Below are positions 1 to 9,154 of a stretch of 64,000 nucleotides of DNA, piece by piece (positions within the stretch are counted from its first letter, which is position 1; the number at the start of each line of letters is the position of its first letter). The DNA is from Armatimonadota bacterium (GTDB lineage Bacteria > Armatimonadota > Fimbriimonadia > Fimbriimonadales > Fimbriimonadaceae): positions 591,805-655,804 of the forward strand of contig JBAXHT010000001.1 of NCBI GenBank assembly GCA_037138755.1, read 5' to 3'. The notes beneath the pieces were generated by a model, which saw only the letters and a list, made by a program, of their open reading frames with translations, was not told the DNA's origin and did not search any database. The position numbers and the translations under genes were made by a program.

Positions 1-2
1 GC

Positions 3-395
3 AAACCGGCGACGTTCCAAAAGGTGCTGATGGGAATCATTGGCATCAACATCATCTTCTCCCTCGACTCGGTGATCACTGCAGTGGGAATGGTTAAGGA
101 GATCTGGGTCATGATCACTGCCGTCATCATTAGTGGCGTGTTCATGGTCTACTACAGTGGGGTCGTTTCCAAGTTCGTGGACAAGCACCCAACGGTCAAA
201 ATCCTCGCCCTAAGCTTCCTGGTACTGATTGGGGCGAACTTGCTTGCTGACGCCGGTGGAATCCACATCCCGAAGGGCTATACCTACTTTGCGATGGTCT
301 TTGCGGTAGTGGTGGAGGCGATCAATATCAGAGTGCGTGGCGGATCCAAGCCGGTCCAATTGCACCAAGATCCTTTGCCAGATACGTCGGAGTAA
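3..395 (+). CDS. TerC family integral membrane protein (3' part)
   Basis: The reading frame is open from the left window edge, so only the C-terminal ~130 residues are present. An FSLDSVITAVGM segment, typical of the acidic membrane motif of TerC proteins, is followed by three more hydrophobic segments and a short polar tail. TerC proteins are inner-membrane proteins linked to tellurite resistance or metal (Mn) export; the substrate here cannot be told. The GTG at position 24 is internal to the frame and is not the real start. A GlcD gene follows after 18 bases on the same strand. Confidence 0.85.
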   Translation, partial: KPATFQKVLMGIIGINIIFSLDSVITAVGMVKEIWVMITAVIISGVFMVYYSGVVSKFVDKHPTVKILALSFLVLIGANLLADAGGIHIPKGYTYFAMVFAVVVEAINIRVRGGSKPVQLHQDPLPDTSE

Positions 396-413
396 GTTGT
401 AAACTCCACCTCA

Positions 414-1828
<1,415 letters not shown>

Positions 1829-1832
<4 letters not shown>

Positions 1833-2812
1833 ACCAAACTCATCAACCCAAATCAATGGCGGATCTCGCAGAACTGCTGCTGCAGAGCAATCGTCTGCTA
1901 ATAGGTCTCGGAGGTCAGTTTCGTAATACTTCAGAGCGAACGCAACACGAGCTTCACGCCGCGGTCTACGAAGAAGAGTGGACGGTAGGCGTGGAGGGAA
2001 AAATTGCCTCCAAGGCTCAACCGTTTAGCTACATCGACTTTTCAAACCTTCCGGAAAGATTTGACCTTGACGAACAGAATCAAACACTTACGGTTTCAGC
2101 TCACACAGAGTTCCTGTCGATCCTCGCTCGTCTGGGGTCAACAAAGTTTGCGATTCCATATCATGGTGACCGCGAGTCGCTAGGCGCTGCATATTGGGAC
2201 GAGTTTGGTGCTAGTGCAGTCGACTCGATAGGTGATGCAATGGCTACTGATTGGCCGCACGTACTCCAGTCCCAGCATGGCTCGTGGCGCGACTGGGTCA
2301 TCGGCGCAAAGATAATGTTGGCGGATGGGTCGATCGTCAAGTCCGGATCGGCTGTGGTGAAAAGTGTCTCAGGCTTCGACCTTCACAAGCTTATGATAGG
2401 TAGTCGGCACACGCTGGGCATTCTTCTCGAAGTCTGCTTGAAAGTTGTGCCGAGAGAGTCTGTCACCATTCCATCTATTGAAGTGAATCAGGATCTGACC
2501 CCAGCTTGGCGAATCTATCCTCAGTTTGGGCGGCGGTTGAATTGTCTTAAAAAGTCAGGTTTCTCCCTAGAGCAATTCGAAGCTGAGTACGGCATCCGCG
2601 CATGGGTTCATGATGTTCAGGCGGGCACGTTTTGGTTCGAGTCAGGACCGACTGCTGATTTGCCAGAAGGGATGAACGAAGGACTAAGAACGAACTACTG
2701 GGACGACGAGCCTGAGATCCACTCTCCACAAACCGAAGCTCTAATGCGCCGCACCAAACAGTTATTCGACCCGACCAACAAACTCAATCCTGGCGAGTTT
2801 GGGTTCATCTAG
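1829..2812 (+). CDS. glcE: GlcE-like FAD-binding subunit of glycolate oxidase
   Basis: About 327 residues. The GTG at 1829 overlaps the glcD stop (GTGA) and has a GGGGAG sequence just upstream, so it is preferred over the in-frame TTG at 1811. The GSAVVKSVSGFDLHKLM segment followed by a TLGILLEVCLKV segment matches the second half of the FAD-binding domain of GlcE. The C-terminal LMRRTKQLFDPTNKLNPGEF matches the family's usual ending. The N-terminal FAD loop is poorly conserved compared with GlcD. It likely forms the heteromeric oxidase with GlcD at the inner membrane. Confidence 0.82.
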
Positions 2813-2819
2813 GCTGGAG

Positions 2820-3341
2820 TTAGTCCCCGGTATCCACCCATACCATCGTTCCGATCACGAAGCATAGCCAAACTAGAAGCGGCTCGGCTCCAGAGTCTTC
2901 AAGTTGGACGATGTCGATGAATCCTAGGACGTGCCTGGCTGCGTCGGAATCTTTCCACGCCTCCCGGCGCCGAGCGATTCCGATTCCCACCAAGTGTAGT
3001 TCAACTCCATTGATCGAACGGCGAACACTTGCGTATTCGGGATGGGACGAGCGCAGGTCACCAGTTGTGTCGATCAGTACATAGAACTGGCGGGTAAATG
3101 ATCTGACCGTTAACTGAACCAGGACGCTTTGATTCGACAAAGATCGTTCCACCTTCGCCGACCAAGTTGGATGATCAGCAGCTGCCTTGCAGTGTCCGTC
3201 TTTGACGACCCCCAACAGCTGCTCACCGTTTCGCAAAAGTGGTGAAGGAGTTCTGAAGAACTTCTCCCGTTGAACGATTTCCCAGAAAGCACCGGGTTCT
3301 TGGGCGGGTTGGAAATCTCCAAAAGATGTCGGCTTGGGCAT
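2820..3341 (-). CDS. Hypothetical protein, 173 aa
   Basis: No family recognised. The protein is polar for about 150 residues and ends in a hydrophobic stretch (LLVWLCFVIGTMVWV), a possible C-terminal membrane anchor. There is no signal peptide. The ATG is preceded by a purine-rich GAGGGG, which also forms the right arm of the upstream gene's terminator. It converges on the GlcE-like gene with only 7 bases between the two stops. The start and the coding status are supported by length and frame only. Confidence 0.55.
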   Translation of the reverse strand: MPKPTSFGDFQPAQEPGAFWEIVQREKFFRTPSPLLRNGEQLLGVVKDGHCKAAADHPTWSAKVERSLSNQSVLVQLTVRSFTRQFYVLIDTTGDLRSSHPEYASVRRSINGVELHLVGIGIARRREAWKDSDAARHVLGFIDIVQLEDSGAEPLLVWLCFVIGTMVWVDTGD

Positions 3342-3350
3342 CGCAAATAG

Positions 3351-3380
3351 AAAACCCCTCTGAAGGCGACTCCAGAAGGG
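3351..3380 (-). terminator. Rho-independent terminator of the barrel gene
   Basis: On the minus strand an 8-bp stem (CCCTTCTG paired with CAGAGGGG, one G-T pair), a 10-nt loop and a TTTT tail lie 24 bases after the stop of the gene ending at 3404. It isolates that gene from the hypothetical gene starting at 3341. Confidence 0.75.
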
Positions 3381-3403
3381 CGTGACGTTTTTCCGTTGAC
3401 CGA

Positions 3404-3931
3404 CTAGAATCGGTAGCCGAAGTAGAGGCCGATGGTGTTGAACGAACCGTCGTTTGCGGTCTTGGTCGAGAAAGTGCCGACAGCTTCGAGGAAGGTGTGG
3501 TCGCTCAGTTCCTTACCGAAGCCACCGCGAACGACATAAACCGTATCGCTCTGTGAAATGTTGGCAAATCCTAGTCCAAGGCCAAGCACCGTGTAGCTAC
3601 GCCGAGGAACTCCGACTTCCCTGTAGATGCGGGTGTTGTATGCAACGGTCACAAGCGATCCCTTTCCGAATTCGCCGATGTTTCGACCGTAGTAGTCAAG
3701 GCTGACGGTTGCATCCGAGTTCTTTGCAAAGCTGCTCGGAATCGCAAACTCCAGGCCGAGCGAGTTGATGTTGCTCGACAGGTTGTTCTTCAGGGTGTTG
3801 TCCACCGGGAAGGCGAGTCCGAGTTTCACCGTGAAGCCTTCAAGGCTTACTCCAGTGTCCTGGAAAGTAGAGTTAGCCGAAGCTACACCGGAAATCATCA
3901 CTGCCGTCAGCGCCATCAAAGTCGTTTTCAT
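3404..3931 (-). CDS. Predicted outer-membrane beta-barrel protein
   Basis: 175 residues from the ATG at 3931. The frame stays open to a TTG at 4039, but a good sigma-70 promoter lies inside that extension, so the extension is untranslated. A clear signal peptide (MKTTLMALTAVMISGVASA) is followed by alternating hydrophobic and polar strands, repeated LGLG/GFG turns and a C-terminal GLYFGYRF with a terminal Phe, as in outer-membrane barrels. It resembles small OmpW- or porin-like barrels of unknown role. It is monocistronic, with its own promoter and terminator. Confidence 0.75.
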   Translation of the reverse strand: MKTTLMALTAVMISGVASANSTFQDTGVSLEGFTVKLGLAFPVDNTLKNNLSSNINSLGLEFAIPSSFAKNSDATVSLDYYGRNIGEFGKGSLVTVAYNTRIYREVGVPRRSYTVLGLGLGFANISQSDTVYVVRGGFGKELSDHTFLEAVGTFSTKTANDGSFNTIGLYFGYRF

Positions 3932-3989
3932 GTTCGATATCCAACCGCGTCGTGGCCCCGGCAATGTTTCCGTGCCCGTCGTCTTGCTC

Positions 3990-4018
3990 ATTATAAACCC
4001 TAGCACGCGGCTTGTCCA
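3990..4018 (-). promoter_or_regulatory. Sigma-70 promoter (TGGACA-N17-TATAAT) of the barrel gene
   Basis: Read on the minus strand, TGGACA at 4018-4013 and TATAAT at 3995-3990 are separated by 17 bases. Transcription would start near 3983, leaving a ~50-nt leader before the ATG at 3931. This is the best housekeeping promoter I see in the window, and it fixes the start codon of the barrel gene. Confidence 0.8.
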
Positions 4019-4042
4019 CGTTTTGTAGTTCAAAATCAAGGA

Positions 4043-4594
4043 ATGCCTTCGATAAAGTTAACGCCAGCTGAGTCGGTTTTACTGGTGATCGATCTGCAAG
4101 AGTCGTTCCTCAAGATCATTCATGAGGCTGAAAGGGTACTGACACGGTCGGAGTTTTTGTGTCGTGCGTCCAAGATTTTTGACGTTCCGATCGTTGCCTC
4201 TGAGCAGTACCCATCGCGAATGGGCGGAACTGACCCTCGCTTTGACGGGCTTTTCGACGAAGTTTTCGGAAAGATGGAGTTTTCGGCGGCGGCCAACCCC
4301 GAGTTCATGGCGGCTCTGGAGAAGACGGGCAGAAGACAGGTCGTCATCGTTGGAATAGAAACACACATCTGCGTTTCTCAGACTGCTTTAGACCTTCTCA
4401 GTAAAGGCTACGAGGTCGCCGTATGTCCGGACGCGGTTTCTTCCAGCTCTCAAGACCGTCACAAGCTTGGTATGGAACGACTGCGGGATGCCGGTGTGAT
4501 TCCGTTTCACTCTGAAGCAGTCGCCTATGAATGGTGCCACTCCGCCGATAGCCCCAAGTTCCGCGAGCTACTGGCGGTCGTGAAGCAATTCTGA
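4043..4594 (+). CDS. Isochorismatase-family cysteine hydrolase
   Basis: 183 residues with the isochorismatase-like fold. The triad is visible: Asp17 in VIDLQESF, Lys77 in VFGKMEF and nucleophile Cys110 in GIETHICVSQTA. The cis-peptide region before the Cys fits the family. Members hydrolyse isochorismate, nicotinamide or small amides; this one resembles the YcaC/ISOC1 type whose substrate is often unknown. A CAAAAT hexamer ends 6 nt before the ATG, suggesting a leaderless message diverging from the barrel gene. Confidence 0.88.
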   Translation: MPSIKLTPAESVLLVIDLQESFLKIIHEAERVLTRSEFLCRASKIFDVPIVASEQYPSRMGGTDPRFDGLFDEVFGKMEFSAAANPEFMAALEKTGRRQVVIVGIETHICVSQTALDLLSKGYEVAVCPDAVSSSSQDRHKLGMERLRDAGVIPFHSEAVAYEWCHSADSPKFRELLAVVKQF

Positions 4595-4600
4595 TAGAAT
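4595..4600 (+). promoter_or_regulatory. -10-like hexamer TAGAAT, leaderless start
   Basis: TAGAAT sits exactly 6 nt before the GTG of the ankyrin gene. It overlaps the stop region of the preceding gene and supports GTG 4607 as start. Confidence 0.55.
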
Positions 4601-4606
4601 GCCCCT

Positions 4607-5209
4607 GTGGGTTTATGTGAACTCATTCAACAAGGGCACACTTCGGCGGCGTTCAGTCTGCTGGAGCAGAATCCAGGATTGGCGGATGAACCTGGAGCCG
4701 CACTTTTGGCGTTGTACCACGGACATACGGAACTTGCCGAAGCGATCGTGGATCAAAAGTCCGACCTCACCAGCTTTGAGGCAGCGGCGTTTGGAAATGT
4801 TTCAAAGCTGGAAGGCGTTGACGTTGACGCTGTGAGTGAGGACGGCTGGCAGGCATTGCATCTTGCCGCATTTTTTGGACACTTGGAAGCGGTGAAGTTT
4901 CTTTTGGCAAAGCGGGCCTCTCTGGATTGGCTTTCGGAGAACTCGTTAGGTGTGTCTTCCCTGCATTCAGCACTGGCCAATCAGCACGAAGCCATCGCTC
5001 GTGAGCTCGTTTTTGAGGGTGCCGACGTCAATCTTGCTAGCCGAAGTGGCTGGACTCCGCTGCACTACGCAGCGTCGCAAGGGAATCGTGCCTTGGCTCA
5101 GTTTCTCATCGAAAATGGAGCAACACCAGTTCCCGGGCCTGAAGGCAAACTTCCGGCCGAATTGGCGGAACAAGCTGGGTACAAAGAATTGGTCGAAATC
5201 CTTGGCTAG
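4607..5209 (+). CDS. Ankyrin-repeat protein
   Basis: 200 residues made almost wholly of ankyrin-type helical repeats. The clearest ones are DGWQALHLAAFFGHLEAVKFLL (split here as DGWQALHLAAFFGH and LEAVKFLL) around residues 77-105 and GWTPLHYAASQGN near 150. Earlier repeats are degenerate. There is no signal peptide or membrane segment, so it is probably a cytoplasmic protein-binding scaffold with unknown partner. The GTG start is supported by a TAGAAT 6 nt upstream. It lies 12 bases after the isochorismatase gene. Confidence 0.85.
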   Translation: MGLCELIQQGHTSAAFSLLEQNPGLADEPGAALLALYHGHTELAEAIVDQKSDLTSFEAAAFGNVSKLEGVDVDAVSEDGWQALHLAAFFGHLEAVKFLLAKRASLDWLSENSLGVSSLHSALANQHEAIARELVFEGADVNLASRSGWTPLHYAASQGNRALAQFLIENGATPVPGPEGKLPAELAEQAGYKELVEILG

Positions 5210-5234
5210 GGGGATTTTCTTGGCGCGATTTGCG

Positions 5235-5240
5235 TAGACT
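5235..5240 (+). promoter_or_regulatory. -10-like hexamer TAGACT, leaderless start
   Basis: TAGACT lies exactly 6 nt before the ATG at 5247 of the S9 peptidase gene. There is no Shine-Dalgarno sequence in the gap. Confidence 0.55.
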
Positions 5241-5246
5241 CGGTTC

Positions 5247-7235
5247 ATGTCCAAGCGCCCGGTAGTCATCGATGACCTCCTGAAGTTCAAACTCGTTTCC
5301 GATCCCCAGTTTTCGCCCGATGGAACCCAGGTTTTGTTCGGACTGAAGACGGTCGGTGACAAGTTTAAGTCGGTGAACCAACTTTGGGCGACTGATCTGG
5401 CAGGCAACTGTGTTCAACTCACTCAAGGCACGGCCTCCAACAGCTCTGGACGTTGGGCACCGGATCAATCAGGAATCGCTTTCGTTTCAACAAGAGAGTC
5501 GGACGGTCCCCAGCTCATGTTTTTGCCGAAAGCTGGTGAGGCAAGAGCTCTGACAACTCTTGACGAAGGCTCGATTGGTGAATACAAGTGGTCGCCAGAC
5601 GCCAAGTGGATTGCATTCACGTTCCGCGAGACCGCCGAAGAGTTCACCAAGAAGGGCAAGAAAGAGCGCGAAGAAGCAGGGATGAGCGAGGCTCCGCTGG
5701 CGACTGAGGCCGAGTGGTATCGGCTGGACGGCGACGGATATTTTGGTGGGCAGCGGTTCAAGCTTTATCTTTTGAATGTGTCTACCGGTGAGGTCAATAT
5801 GATCGACGATCGTGATGCACACGGCAACTACGACTTCTCGTGGTCGCCGGCGTCCGACGAGCTCGGTGTGATCCGCAGCGCATGCGAGCATCCCTTCCGA
5901 GAGAAGCCAAACGACCAAATTTATCGACTCAAGCTCGATGGTTCTCAAAATCAAGTTCCGGGTCTACCGGTGGGTGAGAAGCAATCGCTCCGCTGGTCAC
6001 CCGACGGGAACACGTTCGCCTGGGCAGGCAATGTTGACCTCGAAGATCCGTGGGGCGTTCGCAACACCCATTTGTTCACTTGTCCAGTAAACGGCGGTTC
6101 AGTCAAAAACTTGACGGAGCCAACCGACCATAGCCTCACAGTTTCAACGTTGAGCGACACTAAGGAAGCTAGTTTCGGAGCTTGGATCGAGTGGCGAGAG
6201 GACTCCGGTGCCATCCACGCAGTGATCGGAACCAAGGGTGAGACTCATTTCACAACAATCTCGCTTGACGGGCAGATTGATTTCCACACGAGCGGTCAAC
6301 ATCTGTTTTCCGGGAATTCAGTTTGCAACGGTAAGGCCGTGGGGGTTTTCAGCACTCCAACTCTGGTGCCGGAGATAGCCATTGTCGAAGACCTAGCTCA
6401 GGGTTCGATCAGACAGCTGACTTCATTCAATGCCGATTGGCATGCGGAAGCCCAAGTGCAACCCGCGGAGGAACTCTGGCTCGATACACCGGACAACACA
6501 AAACTCCACGGCTGGGTCATCAAACCCGTCGGAGACGGCCCCTGGCCCGCAGTTCTTGAAGTCCACGGCGGTCCACACGCTCAGTACGGCTGGGCGTTTT
6601 TCCACGAATTCCAGGTGCTAGCAGCTCAGGGTTACGTCGTGGTGTACACCAACCCGCGTGGCTCAACCGGCTACGGCGAGGCTCACACTAAGGCGATCCA
6701 GGGGGACTGGGGAACCGCGGACTGGGTCGATATCCAGACGGTAACAAAGTGGATGCAAGCTCAGCCATTCATCGATTCTTCTCGAATGGGAGTGATTGGT
6801 GGCTCATACGGCGGGTACATGACAAACTGGGTTATCGGCCATACCAAGGACTACAAAGCCGCGATCACCGACCGATGCGTCAGCAACTTCGTCTCGATGG
6901 CCGGAAACAGCGACTTCCCAATGAACAAGGACGGCTACTTTAAGGGCAACGCCTGGGGTGACCTGAACGACATCAAGGAGCTCTGGCGACAATCCCCAAT
7001 CTCCTACTTCAAAGACGTCACGACACCAACCTTGGTCATCCACTCTGCGGGCGACTTACGCTGCAACATTGAGCAAGGGGAACAGGTGTACTCAGCCCTC
7101 CAGCAAAATGGTGTAGCAACGCGCTTCGTCCGCTATCCCGCCTCAACTTCTCACGGCATGAGCCGTTCGGGCCCGGCTGACCTTCGTCAGCACAGGCTCA
7201 ATGAGATTGTGAGTTGGTGGAAACGGTTCCTGTAA
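5247..7235 (+). CDS. S9 family prolyl oligopeptidase / acylaminoacyl peptidase
   Basis: 662 residues. The N-terminal ~400 residues show WD40/TolB-like propeller repeats (WSPDAKWIAF, WSPDGNTFAW). The C-terminal ~250 residues are an alpha/beta hydrolase with Ser520 in GGSYGGYM, Asp603 in HSAGDLRCN and His636 in TSHGMSR. Length and order fit the S9C acylaminoacyl peptidases, which release residues from short peptides. No signal peptide is seen, so it is probably cytoplasmic. The gene converges on pckA. Confidence 0.93.
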   Translation: MSKRPVVIDDLLKFKLVSDPQFSPDGTQVLFGLKTVGDKFKSVNQLWATDLAGNCVQLTQGTASNSSGRWAPDQSGIAFVSTRESDGPQLMFLPKAGEARALTTLDEGSIGEYKWSPDAKWIAFTFRETAEEFTKKGKKEREEAGMSEAPLATEAEWYRLDGDGYFGGQRFKLYLLNVSTGEVNMIDDRDAHGNYDFSWSPASDELGVIRSACEHPFREKPNDQIYRLKLDGSQNQVPGLPVGEKQSLRWSPDGNTFAWAGNVDLEDPWGVRNTHLFTCPVNGGSVKNLTEPTDHSLTVSTLSDTKEASFGAWIEWREDSGAIHAVIGTKGETHFTTISLDGQIDFHTSGQHLFSGNSVCNGKAVGVFSTPTLVPEIAIVEDLAQGSIRQLTSFNADWHAEAQVQPAEELWLDTPDNTKLHGWVIKPVGDGPWPAVLEVHGGPHAQYGWAFFHEFQVLAAQGYVVVYTNPRGSTGYGEAHTKAIQGDWGTADWVDIQTVTKWMQAQPFIDSSRMGVIGGSYGGYMTNWVIGHTKDYKAAITDRCVSNFVSMAGNSDFPMNKDGYFKGNAWGDLNDIKELWRQSPISYFKDVTTPTLVIHSAGDLRCNIEQGEQVYSALQQNGVATRFVRYPASTSHGMSRSGPADLRQHRLNEIVSWWKRFL

Positions 7236-7245
7236 GGGAACCGTG

Positions 7246-8763
7246 TCAGAACTGCTTAGCGTTTTCCTCGAACATACCGTGCAACTTGGTCGCCTGCGCG
7301 TCGTAAGCGGTCTTGTCGTCCCACGTGTTGCGAGGGTTGAGAAGATCGCTGGGCACATTTGGGCATTCCGTAGGGATATGCAGTCCAAAGATCGGGTCGG
7401 TTTCAAAGTCGACCTCGTCAAGCTGACCGCCAAATGCCGCGTGAATCATTGCTCGGGTGTAGCCGAGTTTCATGCGCGACCCAACTCCGTAGGGCCCGCC
7501 GGTCCAACCGGTGTTGATCAGCCAAACCTTTGAGCCGTGCTCGTCGATCTTTTGACCCAGAAGCTCCGCGTACACCTTTGGTCTAAGTGGCAGGAACGGC
7601 TGTCCGAAGCAAGCGGAGAATACGCTCTTCGGCTCGGTGACGCCTTTCTCAGTGCCGCCAACCTTGGCAGTGTAACCGTTCAAGAAGAAGTACATCGCTT
7701 GCTCCTTAGTCAGCCTAGAGATTGGAGGCAAAACTCCCATGGCGTCGCAAGTCAGGAACACGATGTTCTTCGGATGACCGCCGACGCTCGGAGTCATGAT
7801 CTTGTCGATATGCTCGATTGGGTAGGCAACGCGAGTGTTCTCGGTAATCGACTGATCGTTGAAATCCGGGTCGCCATTTGTGTCGAGCACGACGTTCTCT
7901 AGAATTGCTCCGGTGCGGATTGCATGGAAAATTTCGGGTTCTCTCTCTTCCGTGAGGCCGATGCACTTGGCGTAGCAGCCGCCTTCAACGTTGAAGACGC
8001 CGTCATTGGTCCATCCATGCTCGTCGTCGCCGATGAGCATTCGCTCAGGATCGGCAGATAGCGTTGTCTTCCCTGTGCCACTGAGGCCGAAGAAGAGGGC
8101 GGTATCGCCGTGCGGACCGACATTTGCCGAGCAGTGCATCGACATGACTCCCTTCAGAGGCAGCAGGTAGTTCATGATTGTGAACACCGACTTCTTCATC
8201 TCGCCTGCATACTGGGTGCCGCCGATCAGAACGGTTTGTTCTGGCATGTTGAGGGCAATCACTGCGTCGCCGCGAGTGCCGTCAACGGCCGGATCGAACG
8301 AGCGTTTTCCGAAGTCAACCACCGTCCAATCGGGCTCGAAACTTGCGAGGTCTTCGACGGAAGGACGTATGAGAAGCTGCTTGATAAAGAGAGCATGGTA
8401 GGGCCGCTCAACGATGAACCGGACTTTGATTCGGTGCGTCGGGTCAGCTCCGCCGTAGGTATCGATGACGTAAAGTTCTTTGCCCGATGCGTACGACTGG
8501 AACTTGCCAAAGAGCGAGTCGAATAGTTCCGGCGACATGCGGTTGTTGTTTTCCCACCAGATGTGGTCTTCGCAGGCGGCATCCGCGACGGTGTGTTTGT
8601 CCTTCGGCGTTCTGCCCGTGTATTCACCCGAGAAAGCAACGACGGCTCCGTTTGCGAGTTGCTTGCACCCGTCCTTCTGAACGCAGTGCTGGATCAAGGT
8701 CTCAACGTCGAGATTTTTGTGGATCTGAGCGGCGCTGCTGAGATCAAGATTGTATTTGCCCAT
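7246..8763 (-). CDS. pckA: Phosphoenolpyruvate carboxykinase (ATP)
   Basis: 505 residues. It converts oxaloacetate and ATP to phosphoenolpyruvate, the first committed step of gluconeogenesis. The kinase-1a P-loop GLSGTGKTTL is at residues 226-235, followed by IGDDEHGW with the metal-binding acidic pair. SGEYTGRTPKDK (residues 45-56) is the substrate-binding segment of the ATP-dependent class. Length is slightly below the E. coli enzyme. The stop lies 10 bases from the convergent S9 peptidase stop. Confidence 0.97.
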   Translation of the reverse strand: MGKYNLDLSSAAQIHKNLDVETLIQHCVQKDGCKQLANGAVVAFSGEYTGRTPKDKHTVADAACEDHIWWENNNRMSPELFDSLFGKFQSYASGKELYVIDTYGGADPTHRIKVRFIVERPYHALFIKQLLIRPSVEDLASFEPDWTVVDFGKRSFDPAVDGTRGDAVIALNMPEQTVLIGGTQYAGEMKKSVFTIMNYLLPLKGVMSMHCSANVGPHGDTALFFGLSGTGKTTLSADPERMLIGDDEHGWTNDGVFNVEGGCYAKCIGLTEEREPEIFHAIRTGAILENVVLDTNGDPDFNDQSITENTRVAYPIEHIDKIMTPSVGGHPKNIVFLTCDAMGVLPPISRLTKEQAMYFFLNGYTAKVGGTEKGVTEPKSVFSACFGQPFLPLRPKVYAELLGQKIDEHGSKVWLINTGWTGGPYGVGSRMKLGYTRAMIHAAFGGQLDEVDFETDPIFGLHIPTECPNVPSDLLNPRNTWDDKTAYDAQATKLHGMFEENAKQF

Positions 8764-8833
8764 ATCGAAGCCTATGCTCTAGTAGTACCCCAGAATGGGG
8801 GGTTTGGCGTAGACTTTCGGGGTTCCGTTACCG

Positions 8834-8839
8834 TAGATT
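8834..8839 (+). promoter_or_regulatory. -10-like hexamer TAGATT, leaderless start
   Basis: TAGATT lies exactly 6 nt before ATG 8846. The intervening GAGGAC could also be read as a weak ribosome site. Confidence 0.5.
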
Positions 8840-8845
8840 GAGGAC

Positions 8846-9154
8846 ATGGAACGAACCAACTTCGTCATGCCAGAGCGACGCAAACTTGATGACGGAGAGA
8901 TCGCAATGCTCCTTGGACAAGTAGAGGGTTGGAGCGTTCAAGACGGCAAACTCCACAAGCGATTTGAACTAGACTCGTACAAGTCAGGGCTAGTTTTTGC
9001 GATGGCGATTGGGCATCACGCCGACCGCATCGACCACCACCCGGATATGTTCATTGGCTACCGGTACGTGGACATCGGGTTGAACACGCACGACGTAGGT
9101 GGAATTTCCACCTACGACTTTGTCCTGTTGAACTTTATTGAAGGGCTTGTTTAG
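8846..9154 (+). CDS. 4a-hydroxytetrahydrobiopterin dehydratase (PCD)
   Basis: 102 residues, the usual length of pterin-4a-carbinolamine dehydratase. The family signature is clear: W31, then GHHADRIDHHPDMFIGYRYV (two His clusters) and a C-terminal HDVGGISTYDF. It recycles the pterin cofactor of aromatic amino acid hydroxylases, or acts in molybdopterin-type metabolism. No hydroxylase gene is in the window. Its stop overlaps the stop of the convergent SLBB gene by 3 bases. Confidence 0.92.
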   Translation: MERTNFVMPERRKLDDGEIAMLLGQVEGWSVQDGKLHKRFELDSYKSGLVFAMAIGHHADRIDHHPDMFIGYRYVDIGLNTHDVGGISTYDFVLLNFIEGLV